Assembly: GCA_002352285.1 (NCBI GenBank)
Contig: DEIC01000033.1
Span: 1 to 34,884, forward strand
Reading direction: 5' to 3'
DNA from: Alphaproteobacteria bacterium UBA2784
GTDB lineage: Bacteria > Pseudomonadota > Alphaproteobacteria > Micropepsales > Micropepsaceae
Length of the DNA stretch: 34,884 nucleotides
The translations under genes were made by a program, and so were the position numbers. The notes below the pieces were generated by a model, which ran no database searches, had not been told where the DNA came from, and saw only the letters and a program-made list of their open reading frames with translations. This document shows, piece after piece, positions 8,284-15,055 of the stretch (position 1 is the first letter of the stretch; every line of letters begins with the position of its first letter).

Positions 8284-8799
8284 TCAGGAGGCGGCGCGGC
8301 GGCGCGCCTTGACGAGCTTGCGCAGGATCATGTCGCGCTTGAGCTTGGAGAAATGATCGATAAAGAGCACGCCGTTCAGATGATCCATCTCGTGCTGCAG
8401 ACAGGTGGCAAGGAGGCCATCGGCTTCGATCTCCTGCTCCTTGCCGTCATAGCCGAGGAATTTTACCCGCACGCGCGCGGGACGCTCGACCTCGTCATAG
8501 ATTTCGGGAACGGAAAGGCAGCCTTCCTCGTAGATCGCCACTTCATCTGACGCCCAGACGATTTCCGGGTTGATGAAAAAGCGCGGCTGCTTTTCCTCGT
8601 CCTCGCGCGCCAGGTCCATCACGATAATGCGCTGGGGCACGCCCACCTGAATGGCCGCAAGGCCAATGCCGGGCGCGGCATACATCGTCTCCAGCATGTC
8701 ATCCATGAGCTTGCGCAGCTCATCCGTGACCGTGGCGACGGGGGCTGATTTCTGGGCAAGCCGGGGGTCGGGCGCCGTGATGATCGGAAGAAGTGCCAT
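8284..8799 (-). CDS. def: Peptide deformylase
   Basis: A metalloprotease that removes the N-formyl group from nascent proteins. 171 residues from the ATG at 8799; an in-frame start at 8835 would add 12 residues (MTLADAASYLRP) that precede the normal N-terminus (ALLPIITAPDPRL), so it was not used. All three family motifs are present: GIGLAAIQ (44-51), EEGCLSV with metal ligand Cys94, and QHEMDH with ligands His136 and His140 and catalytic Glu137. It is the first gene of the def-fmt-truA operon. Its promoter should lie in the AT-rich gap to the right (8800-9116), which it shares with a small divergent gene. Confidence 0.97.
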   Translation of the reverse strand: MALLPIITAPDPRLAQKSAPVATVTDELRKLMDDMLETMYAAPGIGLAAIQVGVPQRIIVMDLAREDEEKQPRFFINPEIVWASDEVAIYEEGCLSVPEIYDEVERPARVRVKFLGYDGKEQEIEADGLLATCLQHEMDHLNGVLFIDHFSKLKRDMILRKLVKARRRAAS

Positions 8800-8892
8800 G
8801 GGGCGGAGATAAGAAGCCGCATCGGCCAAGGTCAAGGATTTCCGGGGCTTTTTTCGGCGATGCAGAACGAAGGCGGGGTGGATGGTGGCAAA

Positions 8893-8931
8893 TTGATGAC
8901 GATCACGCTTCCTTGAGCGGCACGTGATCGT
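8893..8931. promoter_or_regulatory. FNR/FixK-like site overlapping a 9-bp inverted repeat
   Basis: TTGAT-GACG-ATCAC at 8893-8906 matches the FNR/FixK-type palindrome TTGAT-N4-ATCAA at all but the last base. Overlapping it, acgatcacg (8899-8907) and cgtgatcgt (8923-8931) form a perfect 9-bp inverted repeat with a 15-nt spacer. The site is about 95 bp upstream of the def start and 185 bp or more upstream of the small + gene. Binding is not shown; the match is by eye. Confidence 0.35.
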
Positions 8932-9007
8932 TACATTATTAACTGATTGAAATAATTACGTGATTTTCAGTTGGTTTCCGTACGGCAAGCATGATCTTGG
9001 CGGTCGA

Positions 9008-9023
9008 TGTGATGCATGTCACT
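9008..9023. promoter_or_regulatory. CRP-like binding site
   Basis: TGTGA-TGCATG-TCACT fits the CRP family consensus TGTGA-N6-TCACA with a single mismatch at the last base. It is about 94 bp upstream of the ATG at 9117, a workable distance for an activator of the + gene. Which CRP/FNR-family protein would use it cannot be told from sequence. Confidence 0.4.
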
Positions 9024-9116
9024 GCATGACGGCGAAGGATGCCCCATATGCACATCGTCGCCGACGGGGCTTCCCCCCCCCCTCACCCCGCCGGTTGCAA
9101 CAGGAGAGAACGTGCC

Positions 9117-9371
9117 ATGCTCACCAAGATCACTTCAGCGGCTGACCGCATGATGGGGTCATGGATTGTCGCCGCGGTGTTGCTTGTCCTTCTGGTGGTG
9201 GCCTCAGTCACTGCCGAAGGCAACGACCCGCTGGCGGGCATTAACGAGAGCGCGCTGGCAGCGGCGGATGAACCCGCCCAGCCTGCTCTGGCCGCTCCTG
9301 CAGACACGCTGGCCGACAGGCTGGAAGTCGCGGTCGTTGACCTCGACACCTTCACGCCGCCGGAAAACTGA
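9117..9371 (+). CDS. Small single-pass membrane protein, unknown function
   Basis: 84 residues from the ATG at 9117, chosen because an AGGAG ribosome site lies 10 nt upstream at 9102-9106; the reading frame is open further upstream but without a ribosome site. Residues about 16-33 (WIVAAVLLVLLVVASVTA) form one transmembrane helix or an uncleaved signal anchor. The rest (35-84) is a polar, Ala/Pro/Asp-rich tail (ADEPAQPALAAPADTLADRLE) probably outside the membrane. No known family is recognised. The gene has its own upstream region with CRP/FNR-like sites and ends 2 bp from the convergent antitoxin gene. Confidence 0.65.
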   Translation: MLTKITSAADRMMGSWIVAAVLLVLLVVASVTAEGNDPLAGINESALAAADEPAQPALAAPADTLADRLEVAVVDLDTFTPPEN

Positions 9372-9373
9372 TT

Positions 9374-9703
9374 TCAGGCAGCCTTTGACTGGGCGCGACC
9401 CAGCGCCCGAAATACGGCTTCAGGCTCGCGTGCGATGACCGTCAGGAAGAGGCGCGCGGCGCGACCGGGCTCCCGCCTGCCCTGCTCCCAGTCCCGCACA
9501 GCCGACGCCGCAAAACCGAAACGTGCGGCAAAGGCCTCCTGACTCAATCCGTGAGAGAGCCTGATCCGGCGGACGTCCACCTTTTTCGGCGCGTGGACGC
9601 GCGCAGCCGCGCTGTCGCCTTTTGCATGCGCCAATGCGTCTGACAGGCCGGCCAGAATGCGGCTGGCGGGGCGGCGCGTGCCCTTCCCGATACGTTTTGC
9701 CAT
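9374..9703 (-). CDS. HTH-type antitoxin of a HigBA/RelBE-like module
   Basis: 109 residues. The basic, flexible N-terminal half (1-55, containing RIGKGTRRPASRIL and PKKVDVRRIRL) probably covers the toxin. The C-terminal half carries an XRE-type helix-turn-helix (GLSQEAFAARFGFAASAVRDWEQG, about 61-84) that should bind the operator upstream of the toxin gene. The ATG overlaps the toxin stop by one base (TGATG), so translation is coupled. Gene order is toxin first, as in higBA and nadS-type pairs. In this family the antitoxin represses its own operon, alone or with the toxin (family knowledge). Confidence 0.85.
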   Translation of the reverse strand: MAKRIGKGTRRPASRILAGLSDALAHAKGDSAAARVHAPKKVDVRRIRLSHGLSQEAFAARFGFAASAVRDWEQGRREPGRAARLFLTVIAREPEAVFRALGRAQSKAA

Positions 9704-10062
9704 CAGGTCATCCTTCTCAATTTCCAGTGTCGGCGGATCGCCTCTACGGCCACACGCATGGAAGAAATCTCATCCCGCGAGAAGTTGGCGCGCTCCCCTT
9801 TCGACAAAAGCGCGAGGAGATAGACTGGTGCGCGTTCGCCAACATAGGCCGTCATGATCCTGAATCCGCCGCTCTTTCCTTTACCCCGGCCCGCGATGCG
9901 CCGTTTATAGACGCCGCCAGAGCCGGGCACTTCGTCGCCCGCAAGTGGCTCACGTGAAACGATGTCAACTATCGCGGCAATCTCTGCTTCGGTCAGGCCG
10001 GCATGTTCCGCGTCGCGGATGAACTGACGGGTCTCGGCAACTGCGTGAGCAGGTTTGCGCAT
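9703..10062 (-). CDS. RelE/HigB-type toxin of a type II toxin-antitoxin system
   Basis: 119 residues from the ATG at 10062; the frame stays open upstream, but it would then run through the promoter and operator. The protein has the compact RelE/HigB2 layout: N-terminal helices (ETRQFIRDAEHAGLTEAEI), the loop GDEVPGSGGVYKRRIAGRGKGKSGGFR, the beta-strands RIMTAYVGERAPVYLLALL, and a C-terminal basic helix. Such toxins cut mRNA at the ribosome (family knowledge). The basic patch KRRIAGRGKGKSGG is typical of the COG4737-like branch. It is the first gene of the pair and is followed by the antitoxin with a 1-nt overlap. No disabling change is visible, so the module looks intact. Confidence 0.87.
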   Translation of the reverse strand: MRKPAHAVAETRQFIRDAEHAGLTEAEIAAIVDIVSREPLAGDEVPGSGGVYKRRIAGRGKGKSGGFRIMTAYVGERAPVYLLALLSKGERANFSRDEISSMRVAVEAIRRHWKLRRMT

Positions 10063-10068
10063 AAATCC

Positions 10069-10097
10069 TATATACGGCAATGCCGTATCTTCGGCAA
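10069..10097 (-). promoter_or_regulatory. Promoter and operator of the RelE/HigB-type operon
   Basis: Read leftward, TTGCCG (10097-10092) and TATATA (10074-10069) are separated by exactly 17 bp. A perfect 8-bp inverted repeat with a 1-bp centre (atacggca-a-tgccgtat, 10072-10088) fills the spacer and part of the -10 box, so a bound repressor would block RNA polymerase. The expected transcript start is at about 10062, which is the toxin ATG itself; the mRNA may be leaderless. Confidence 0.65.
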
Positions 10098-10102
10098 CAG
10101 GC

Positions 10103-10711
10103 CTACCCCACGCTCTGGCGGGCGCGGAAGGCGGCGGTGAGTGTGCCGTCGTCAAGCCAGCCCAATTCGCCGCCAAAGGGCAAGCCCTGACCAAGGCGCG
10201 TGACTTTCACGCCCAAAGCCGCCAGTTCACCGCTGATGTAAAAGGCGGTTGCCTGACCATCGACGGTTGCGGCCAGCGCCAGAATGATTTCGGTCACTTT
10301 GCCATCGCCCAAACGCGCAATCAGGCGCGGCAGGCCAAGCGTTTCCGGCCCCCGCCCGTCGAGCGCCGACAGCAAGCCGCCCAGTACGTGATAGCGGCCG
10401 CGGAACACACCCGCACGCTCCAGCGCCCAGACATCGCCAATATCTTCGACCACGCAGATCGTTGCAGGATCGCGGCGGGCATCGGTGCAGATGGTGCAGG
10501 GATCAGACGTATCGACATGGCCGCAGACCGAACAGGTGCGGATGACGCGGCCCACGTCCTGCATCGCGCTGACGAGCGGATCGAGCAGCGCCTCTTTGCG
10601 CTTCATCAGCACAAGGGCGACGCGCCGCGCCGAGCGCGGCCCCAACCCCGGCAGACGCGCGAGCAGCGAGATGAGGCGTTCGATTTCGGGGCCGGCGGAA
10701 TTTGCCGTCAT
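10103..10711 (-). CDS. recR: Recombination mediator protein
   Basis: RecR works with RecO (and RecF) to load RecA at single-stranded gaps. 202 residues, normal length. Domains in order: N-terminal helix-hairpin-helix (RLPGLGPRSARRVAL, 19-33), C4 zinc finger (Cys60, Cys63, Cys72, Cys75), Toprim domain (about 83-175, with CVVEDIGDVWALERAG and YHVLGG), and the C-terminal element with RLGQGLPFGGELGWLDDGTL. The start lies 1 nt after the ybaB stop, so it ends a dnaX-ybaB-recR operon, the usual bacterial order. The toxin-antitoxin promoter begins 6 bp after its stop. Confidence 0.97.
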   Translation of the reverse strand: MTANSAGPEIERLISLLARLPGLGPRSARRVALVLMKRKEALLDPLVSAMQDVGRVIRTCSVCGHVDTSDPCTICTDARRDPATICVVEDIGDVWALERAGVFRGRYHVLGGLLSALDGRGPETLGLPRLIARLGDGKVTEIILALAATVDGQATAFYISGELAALGVKVTRLGQGLPFGGELGWLDDGTLTAAFRARQSVG

Positions 10712-10712
10712 G

Positions 10713-11036
10713 TCAGAAGGGCAGCTTCATGCCCGGCGGCAAGCCCAGGCTTTTTGCCATGTCGCCCATGTCGTCGGCCATCTGGCGCTCGAGCTTTGTG
10801 CGCGCATCGGCGTGGGCGGCAACGATCAGATCCTCCACCATCTCTTTTTCCGAGGGCGAGAGCAGCGAGGGATCAACATGCACGCGGCGCAGCGCGCCCT
10901 TGCCCGTCAGGGTCACGCGCACGAGACCGCCGCCGGACTGGCCCTCGATCTCGGCGCGCTCAAGCTCTGCCTGGCGCTCGGCGAGACGCCTTTGCATCTC
11001 CTCGGCCTTTTTCATGATCTCGGTCAGGTTTTTCAT
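10713..11036 (-). CDS. ybaB: YbaB/EbfC family nucleoid-associated protein
   Basis: A small homodimeric DNA-binding protein of 107 residues. Long amphipathic N-terminal helix (about 1-35: LTEIMKKAEEMQRRLAERQAEL), a beta-sheet core with VRVTLTGKGALRRVHVDPSLL, a helix (EKEMVEDLIVAAHADARTKL), and a C-terminal tail ending LGLPPGMKLPF, which is typical of the family. It overlaps dnaX by 4 nt and lies 1 nt ahead of recR, a near-universal arrangement. The family tends to coat the nucleoid; its exact role in the dnaX-recR unit is not settled. Confidence 0.95.
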   Translation of the reverse strand: MKNLTEIMKKAEEMQRRLAERQAELERAEIEGQSGGGLVRVTLTGKGALRRVHVDPSLLSPSEKEMVEDLIVAAHADARTKLERQMADDMGDMAKSLGLPPGMKLPF

Positions 11037-12982
11037 TCGCCGTTTCCATCCATATCCGCATCGGCGCGCGCGCCGGGCGGTGCATCGGGGGATTGCGCCG
11101 CATCTGCCATATCGCCACCCGCGCCCTCGCCGGCCAGGTCGGGCGGCGCAATCAGCTCGTCACGATCACGCACGGCAATGATGCGCGCTTTGGGCCAGGT
11201 TTCAAAGGCTGCACGCACCAGCGGCAATTCCATTGCCGCGCCTTCCTTTTGGCGGCGCAGGGCGTTTTTCTGTTCGTCGATGGTGGCCGCACCGCCTGAT
11301 TTTTCGATCAGCGGATTCCAGTGCGCGCCCGTCATTGCCTTCAGCTGCACACAGATCTGGTTTGGCAGATCTTTGGGCGCACCATCAGCCAGACGCAGCG
11401 TGATGCGGCCTGCGCCAAACGAGATCAGATGCACAAAGCGTTCAATACTGCGCTTGAGGATCGACTCGCGCTTTTCATCCAGCCAGCGCAGAAAGCCCTC
11501 GAATGTGATGTTGGCGGCGGGCGGAGCCGCCTCGGGCCGTGCGGCTGCACGCGGCGCCGTCTCAGCGTCGGGCTGCGGTGCGGGAGCGGCGACGGGGGCC
11601 ATAACCGGGCGGCCGCCCGATGACGCCTGCATTGCCGATGGTCCCGATGGCCGTGAGGGTGGCGGCGCTGTTGGCGATGTTGCGGGCGCTGATTTGAGCC
11701 CGTCGCGTGCGGCTGCGATCAGGCGATCAACAGGCGGCAGGTCTGCGGCATAGGCAAGGCGGATCAACGCCATTTCAGCGGCTGCCAGCGGGCGTTCGGC
11801 GTCGCGCGTTTCCTCAATGCCCTTGAGCAGCAGCGACCAGGCGCGCGTGAGTGACGCCATCGACAGGCGCTGGGCCAGCAACAGGGCGCGGGCTGCTTCC
11901 TCTTCGCTCGCCAGCATCTCGGCGGTGATTTCAGGCGCAACCCGGGCGCGCGTCAGCACATGGCAGAACGACGCCAGATCCTGCATCAGCGTCAGCGGTT
12001 CGGCGCCATGGTCATATTGACTCGCGAGATCAGCGAGTGCATCGGCGATGCGCCCGCTCATCACCGCTTCAAAAAGATCAATCACGCGCGCGCGGTCGGC
12101 CAGACCCAGCATGGCGCGCAAGGCGGGGGCCGAGATGGGACCGCCCTCTCCCTCATCCGCATGGGCAATCGCCTGATCGAGAATGGAGAGCCCGTCGCGC
12201 ACCGATCCATCGGCGGCACGCGCGACCAGCGCCAGCGCCGCCTCGTCGATTGCAATGTTCTCTGACTTTGCAACCGAGCCCAGATGGGCGGCGAGGACAT
12301 TTGCCGGAATGCGCTTCAGGTCAAAACGCTGGCAGCGCGACAGAACCGTGACCGGCACCTTCCTGATTTCGGTGGTGGCGAAGATGAACTTCACGTGCGG
12401 CGGCGGCTCTTCGAGCGTTTTCAACAGGCCGTTGAAGGCCTGACGCGAGAGCATGTGAACTTCGTCGATGATATAGACTTTATAGCGTGCGGATGCGGGG
12501 CTGTAGCGCACACCCTCGATAATCTCGCGGATGTCGTCGATGCCGGTGCGCGACGCCGCATCCATTTCCTGCACATCAACATTGCGCGACTCGGCAATCG
12601 AGACGCAGGCCTCGCACACGCCGCAGGGCGTGATGGTTGGGGCCGTGCGCTTGCCATCCTCGCCGGTGCAGTTGAGGGCGCGCGCGATGATGCGTGCCGT
12701 TGTTGTTTTGCCGACGCCACGCACACCGGTGAGCATGAAAGCATGCGCAATGCGGCCCGTGGCGAAGGCATTGGCAAGCGTGCGCACAAGGGCTTCCTGC
12801 CCGATCAGCGCCTCGAATGTCTGCGGCCGGTACTTTCGCGCGAGTACGCGATAGGCAACAGGACCGGAGGGCGCAGGCTCGGGCACCGGCGTTGCCGCCT
12901 CTTCACGCGGCGCGGTCTTGCGGCGCGTCGGCTTCTTTGCCTCGGCCATGTCAAATGACGGTTCGTCGCGTTCGTCAGTCAT
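11033..12982 (-). CDS. dnaX: DNA polymerase III subunits gamma and tau
   Basis: The AAA+ clamp-loader subunit, 649 residues. A proline/charge-rich N-terminal extension (1-42) precedes the conserved start VLARKYRPQTFEALIGQE. Walker A is GVRGVGKTTT (86-95); a four-cysteine zinc module follows (ALNC ... TPCGVCEAC), then Walker B IIDEVHML and the arginine-finger-type SRCQRFDL. Domain III helices run to about 375. A Pro/Ala-rich linker (about 410-480) leads to the tau C-terminal domain (ITFEGFLRWLDEKRESILKRS onward) for polymerase binding. No A-rich slippery stretch like that of E. coli dnaX was seen, so a gamma form from frameshifting is not predicted. The start at 12982 could instead be the internal Met12 (12949). 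Confidence 0.96.
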   Translation of the reverse strand: MTDERDEPSFDMAEAKKPTRRKTAPREEAATPVPEPAPSGPVAYRVLARKYRPQTFEALIGQEALVRTLANAFATGRIAHAFMLTGVRGVGKTTTARIIARALNCTGEDGKRTAPTITPCGVCEACVSIAESRNVDVQEMDAASRTGIDDIREIIEGVRYSPASARYKVYIIDEVHMLSRQAFNGLLKTLEEPPPHVKFIFATTEIRKVPVTVLSRCQRFDLKRIPANVLAAHLGSVAKSENIAIDEAALALVARAADGSVRDGLSILDQAIAHADEGEGGPISAPALRAMLGLADRARVIDLFEAVMSGRIADALADLASQYDHGAEPLTLMQDLASFCHVLTRARVAPEITAEMLASEEEAARALLLAQRLSMASLTRAWSLLLKGIEETRDAERPLAAAEMALIRLAYAADLPPVDRLIAAARDGLKSAPATSPTAPPPSRPSGPSAMQASSGGRPVMAPVAAPAPQPDAETAPRAAARPEAAPPAANITFEGFLRWLDEKRESILKRSIERFVHLISFGAGRITLRLADGAPKDLPNQICVQLKAMTGAHWNPLIEKSGGAATIDEQKNALRRQKEGAAMELPLVRAAFETWPKARIIAVRDRDELIAPPDLAGEGAGGDMADAAQSPDAPPGARADADMDGNGE

Positions 12983-13024
12983 CCGCCCGCTTGCGCCCGC
13001 GCGTCATTCATGAAGGTTGAAAGG

Positions 13025-13120
13025 CGGGAGGCTGGCAATCGACCCGGGCCGATCTCGTTACGGCTGCTTCCTTCCGGACCTGACCGGGTTGGCAAGGAGC
13101 CCGTCCGCGCCAACCTCCCG
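13025..13120 (-). ncRNA. ffs: Signal recognition particle RNA, small (4.5S) type
   Basis: Read on the - strand this is a 96-nt RNA whose ends pair (CGGGAGGTTGG with CCAGCCTCCCG). The apical part holds the SRP hallmark: GGTCAGGTCCGGAAGGAAGC followed by AGCC, containing the Ffh-binding symmetric loop and the GGAA tetraloop. It has no Alu domain, as expected for Gram-negative bacteria. With Ffh it targets membrane proteins to FtsY/SecYEG. It lies upstream of dnaX on the same strand, a common alphaproteobacterial position. The mature 3' end may extend a few nt into the CCTTT after the closing stem. Confidence 0.93.
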
Positions 13121-13125
13121 CGCCC

Positions 13126-13156
13126 CTTATACCAGAACCCGAACCGCAAATGGCAA
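13126..13156 (-). promoter_or_regulatory. Promoter of the SRP RNA gene
   Basis: On the - strand a TATAAG -10 box (13131-13126) lies 5-6 nt ahead of the first base of the SRP RNA (13120), a fitting distance for a stable-RNA start. An upstream TTGCCA (13156-13151) is a possible -35 box, but the 19-bp spacer is long. The -10 call is better supported than the -35. Confidence 0.5.
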
Positions 13157-13237
13157 GCCTCCGATTTATGTCCTGAGTGCAGGGGGTTGCCGGACCCGGG
13201 GCTTGCGCGGTTTGGCGCGGCCATGTGAGGGTCGCGC

Positions 13238-14182
13238 ATGGCCCTTGTTTTTCCCAATCCCAACATCTTTGCGCTCTATCCGCTCGACCGCGCCAGCAAC
13301 CGCCGCACCGATGCTGCATGGCTGGCGGAGCGGCTGAAGGACGCCAATACACTTGTCCTGCCCGTGTGGCGGCAAAAGCCGATGCTGACCAAATCGGCCA
13401 AGGGCACCGAACTCAACCTGATGCGGCCCGGCCTTGCCGAGAGGCTGATGGGCGATGGTGCTGTGACGGTTTTCCTGGGATGCGACAAGGCGGGCGCCTA
13501 TTTCGCCTGCGACATCTCGGCGGCAAATGATCCCGAGCAAAGCGGGCCTCTGGCCGGGCTTGGCTTCTTCAAAGACATGCGTGCCGCAGCGATGGAGCTT
13601 CCGGCTGGGGATGCTGCCATTGCCGGAACCGCCAAAGCCCTGATCGACTGGCACCAGCGCCACGGCTTTTGCGCCAATTGCGGCGCGCGCACTGACGCCG
13701 CTGAGGCCGGATGGAAGCGCGTTTGCCCCTCTTGCAAAGCCGAACATTTCCCGCGCACGGACCCTGTTGCCATCATGCTGGCGACCGATGGCGACAAGTG
13801 CCTCCTTGGCCGCGGCAAACAATTTCCGCCCGGCATGTATTCGGCGCTGGCGGGGTTCATCGAGCCGGGTGAAAGCATCGAGGAAGCCGTTGCGCGCGAA
13901 ATCAAGGAAGAGACAGGCGTTGGCGTTGCGCTTGACAGCGTGCGCTATCATTCCACCCAGCCCTGGCCGTTTCCCTCATCATTGATGATCGGGTGCCTTG
14001 CGCGCGCCACCGACACCAGAATCACCATTGACGAAACCGAGATGGCGGATGCGCGCTGGTTCTCGCGCGACGAAATCAGGGCGGCGCTGGCGGCAGGCGG
14101 GCGCGGACAAGGCTTCTTTGTGCCGCCGTCTTTTGCGATTGCGCACCAGCTGATCAAAACGTGGGCAGGGGAGAAGAACTGA
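13238..14182 (+). CDS. nudC: NAD(+)/NADH diphosphatase (Nudix), also mRNA NAD-decapping type
   Basis: 314 residues. After an N-terminal domain (1-135) comes a zinc ribbon (Cys145, Cys148, Cys163, Cys166), then the Nudix fold. The Nudix box at about 206-228 (GFIEPG, E212, RE at 220-221, EE at 224-225, TGV) fits the consensus completely. The NudC signature follows downstream as TQPWPFPSS. The enzyme cleaves NADH to NMNH and AMP and can remove NAD caps from RNA (family knowledge). It stands alone on the + strand; its stop at 14180-14182 directly abuts the stop of pheA on the other strand, with no spacer for a terminator. Confidence 0.94.
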   Translation: MALVFPNPNIFALYPLDRASNRRTDAAWLAERLKDANTLVLPVWRQKPMLTKSAKGTELNLMRPGLAERLMGDGAVTVFLGCDKAGAYFACDISAANDPEQSGPLAGLGFFKDMRAAAMELPAGDAAIAGTAKALIDWHQRHGFCANCGARTDAAEAGWKRVCPSCKAEHFPRTDPVAIMLATDGDKCLLGRGKQFPPGMYSALAGFIEPGESIEEAVAREIKEETGVGVALDSVRYHSTQPWPFPSSLMIGCLARATDTRITIDETEMADARWFSRDEIRAALAAGGRGQGFFVPPSFAIAHQLIKTWAGEKN

Positions 14183-15055
14183 TTACTGCTCCGCCTTGTG
14201 CGCGACCATCTGGCGGAAGGGATGCGCCTTATAGATGCCAAGCACGCGCAGATGCGTCGTGAAGAATTGCAGCTCTTCCAGTGCCAGGCGCACTTTGCGC
14301 TCGGTCGGATGACCCTCGATATCGGCATAAAACTGCGTGGCGCTGAATGAGCCGCCCAGCTGATAGGACTCCAGCTTCGTCATGTTGACGCCGTTGGTCG
14401 CAAAGCCGCCCAGCGCCTTGTAGAGGGCTGCCGGCACGTTGCGCACACGGAAGACAAAGCTGGTGATGACGGGCGCATCCTCCGGCTCGGCATCGTCGGG
14501 CTCGGCCGCCATGATGACAAAGCGGGTGGTGTTGTGTTCGGCATCCTCGACATTGGGCTTCAGAATATCGAGGCCGTGAATTTCAGCCGCAAGGCTTGAG
14601 GCGAGCGCCGCCACCGACTTGTCGCCCGCTTCCGCGACACGCTTGGCAGAACCCGCCGTATCCGCGCCGACAATTACGTTCAGCTTCAATTCGCGGATGA
14701 TGTTGCGACATTGACCAAGGGCGGGCGCCTGGCTCATCACGCTTTTTACGTCAGAGAGTTTTGCGCCCTTCACGCCCAGCAATTGATGATGGATGCGCAG
14801 GAAGTGCTCACCGACAATGTAAAGGCCGGATTCCGGCATCAGATGGTGGATGTCGGTGACGCGGCCATAGAGCGAATTCTCAAACGGAATCATGGCAAGA
14901 CGCGCGCGCCCCTCGGACACTGCGGCGAACGTATCCTCGAATGTCGGGCATGGCAGAACGCCGAGCGCCGGAAAGACTTCACGGCACGCCAGATGCGCGT
15001 TGGCACCCAGTTCGCCCTGAAAGGCAATTGTTTCGGCGCTCGGCTTTTTCGTCAC
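14183..15055 (-). CDS. pheA: Prephenate dehydratase
   Basis: A monofunctional PheA of 290 residues that converts prephenate to phenylpyruvate in phenylalanine synthesis. The periplasmic-binding-like catalytic domain spans about 8-185 (IAFQGELGANAHLA at the start, FENSLYGRV, and the catalytic TTRFVIMA motif). A C-terminal ACT domain (about 200-275: SFVFRVRNVPAALYKALGGFA, then NMTKLESY with the Phe-binding ESxP-like position present as ESYQ) should give feedback control by phenylalanine. No chorismate mutase domain is fused. It starts with GTG, overlapping the kdsB stop as GTGA, so the two are co-translated. Confidence 0.93.
   Translation of the reverse strand: MTKKPSAETIAFQGELGANAHLACREVFPALGVLPCPTFEDTFAAVSEGRARLAMIPFENSLYGRVTDIHHLMPESGLYIVGEHFLRIHHQLLGVKGAKLSDVKSVMSQAPALGQCRNIIRELKLNVIVGADTAGSAKRVAEAGDKSVAALASSLAAEIHGLDILKPNVEDAEHNTTRFVIMAAEPDDAEPEDAPVITSFVFRVRNVPAALYKALGGFATNGVNMTKLESYQLGGSFSATQFYADIEGHPTERKVRLALEELQFFTTHLRVLGIYKAHPFRQMVAHKAEQ

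Larger units (their letters stand above)
8800..9116. other. Intergenic region between def (-) and a small membrane protein (+)
   Basis: This gap of 317 bp separates two divergent genes. It holds an AT-rich core (about 8930-8975), an FNR-like site and 9-bp inverted repeat (8893-8931), two direct copies of acgtgat (8922-8928 and 8958-8964), a CRP-like site (9008-9023), a run of ten C (9073-9082) and an AGGAG ribosome site (9102-9106) for the + gene. I see no credible ORF, tRNA or terminator in it. Confidence 0.6.

Noticed and set aside
11093..12958. Long open frames on the + strand opposite dnaX
   Set aside because: They are high-GC antisense shadows with Arg/Ala/His-rich translations and no ribosome sites; dnaX is certain.
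14825..14838. Short palindrome ccggattccgg on the + strand
   Set aside because: It lies inside pheA and is explained by coding sequence; no role is likely.
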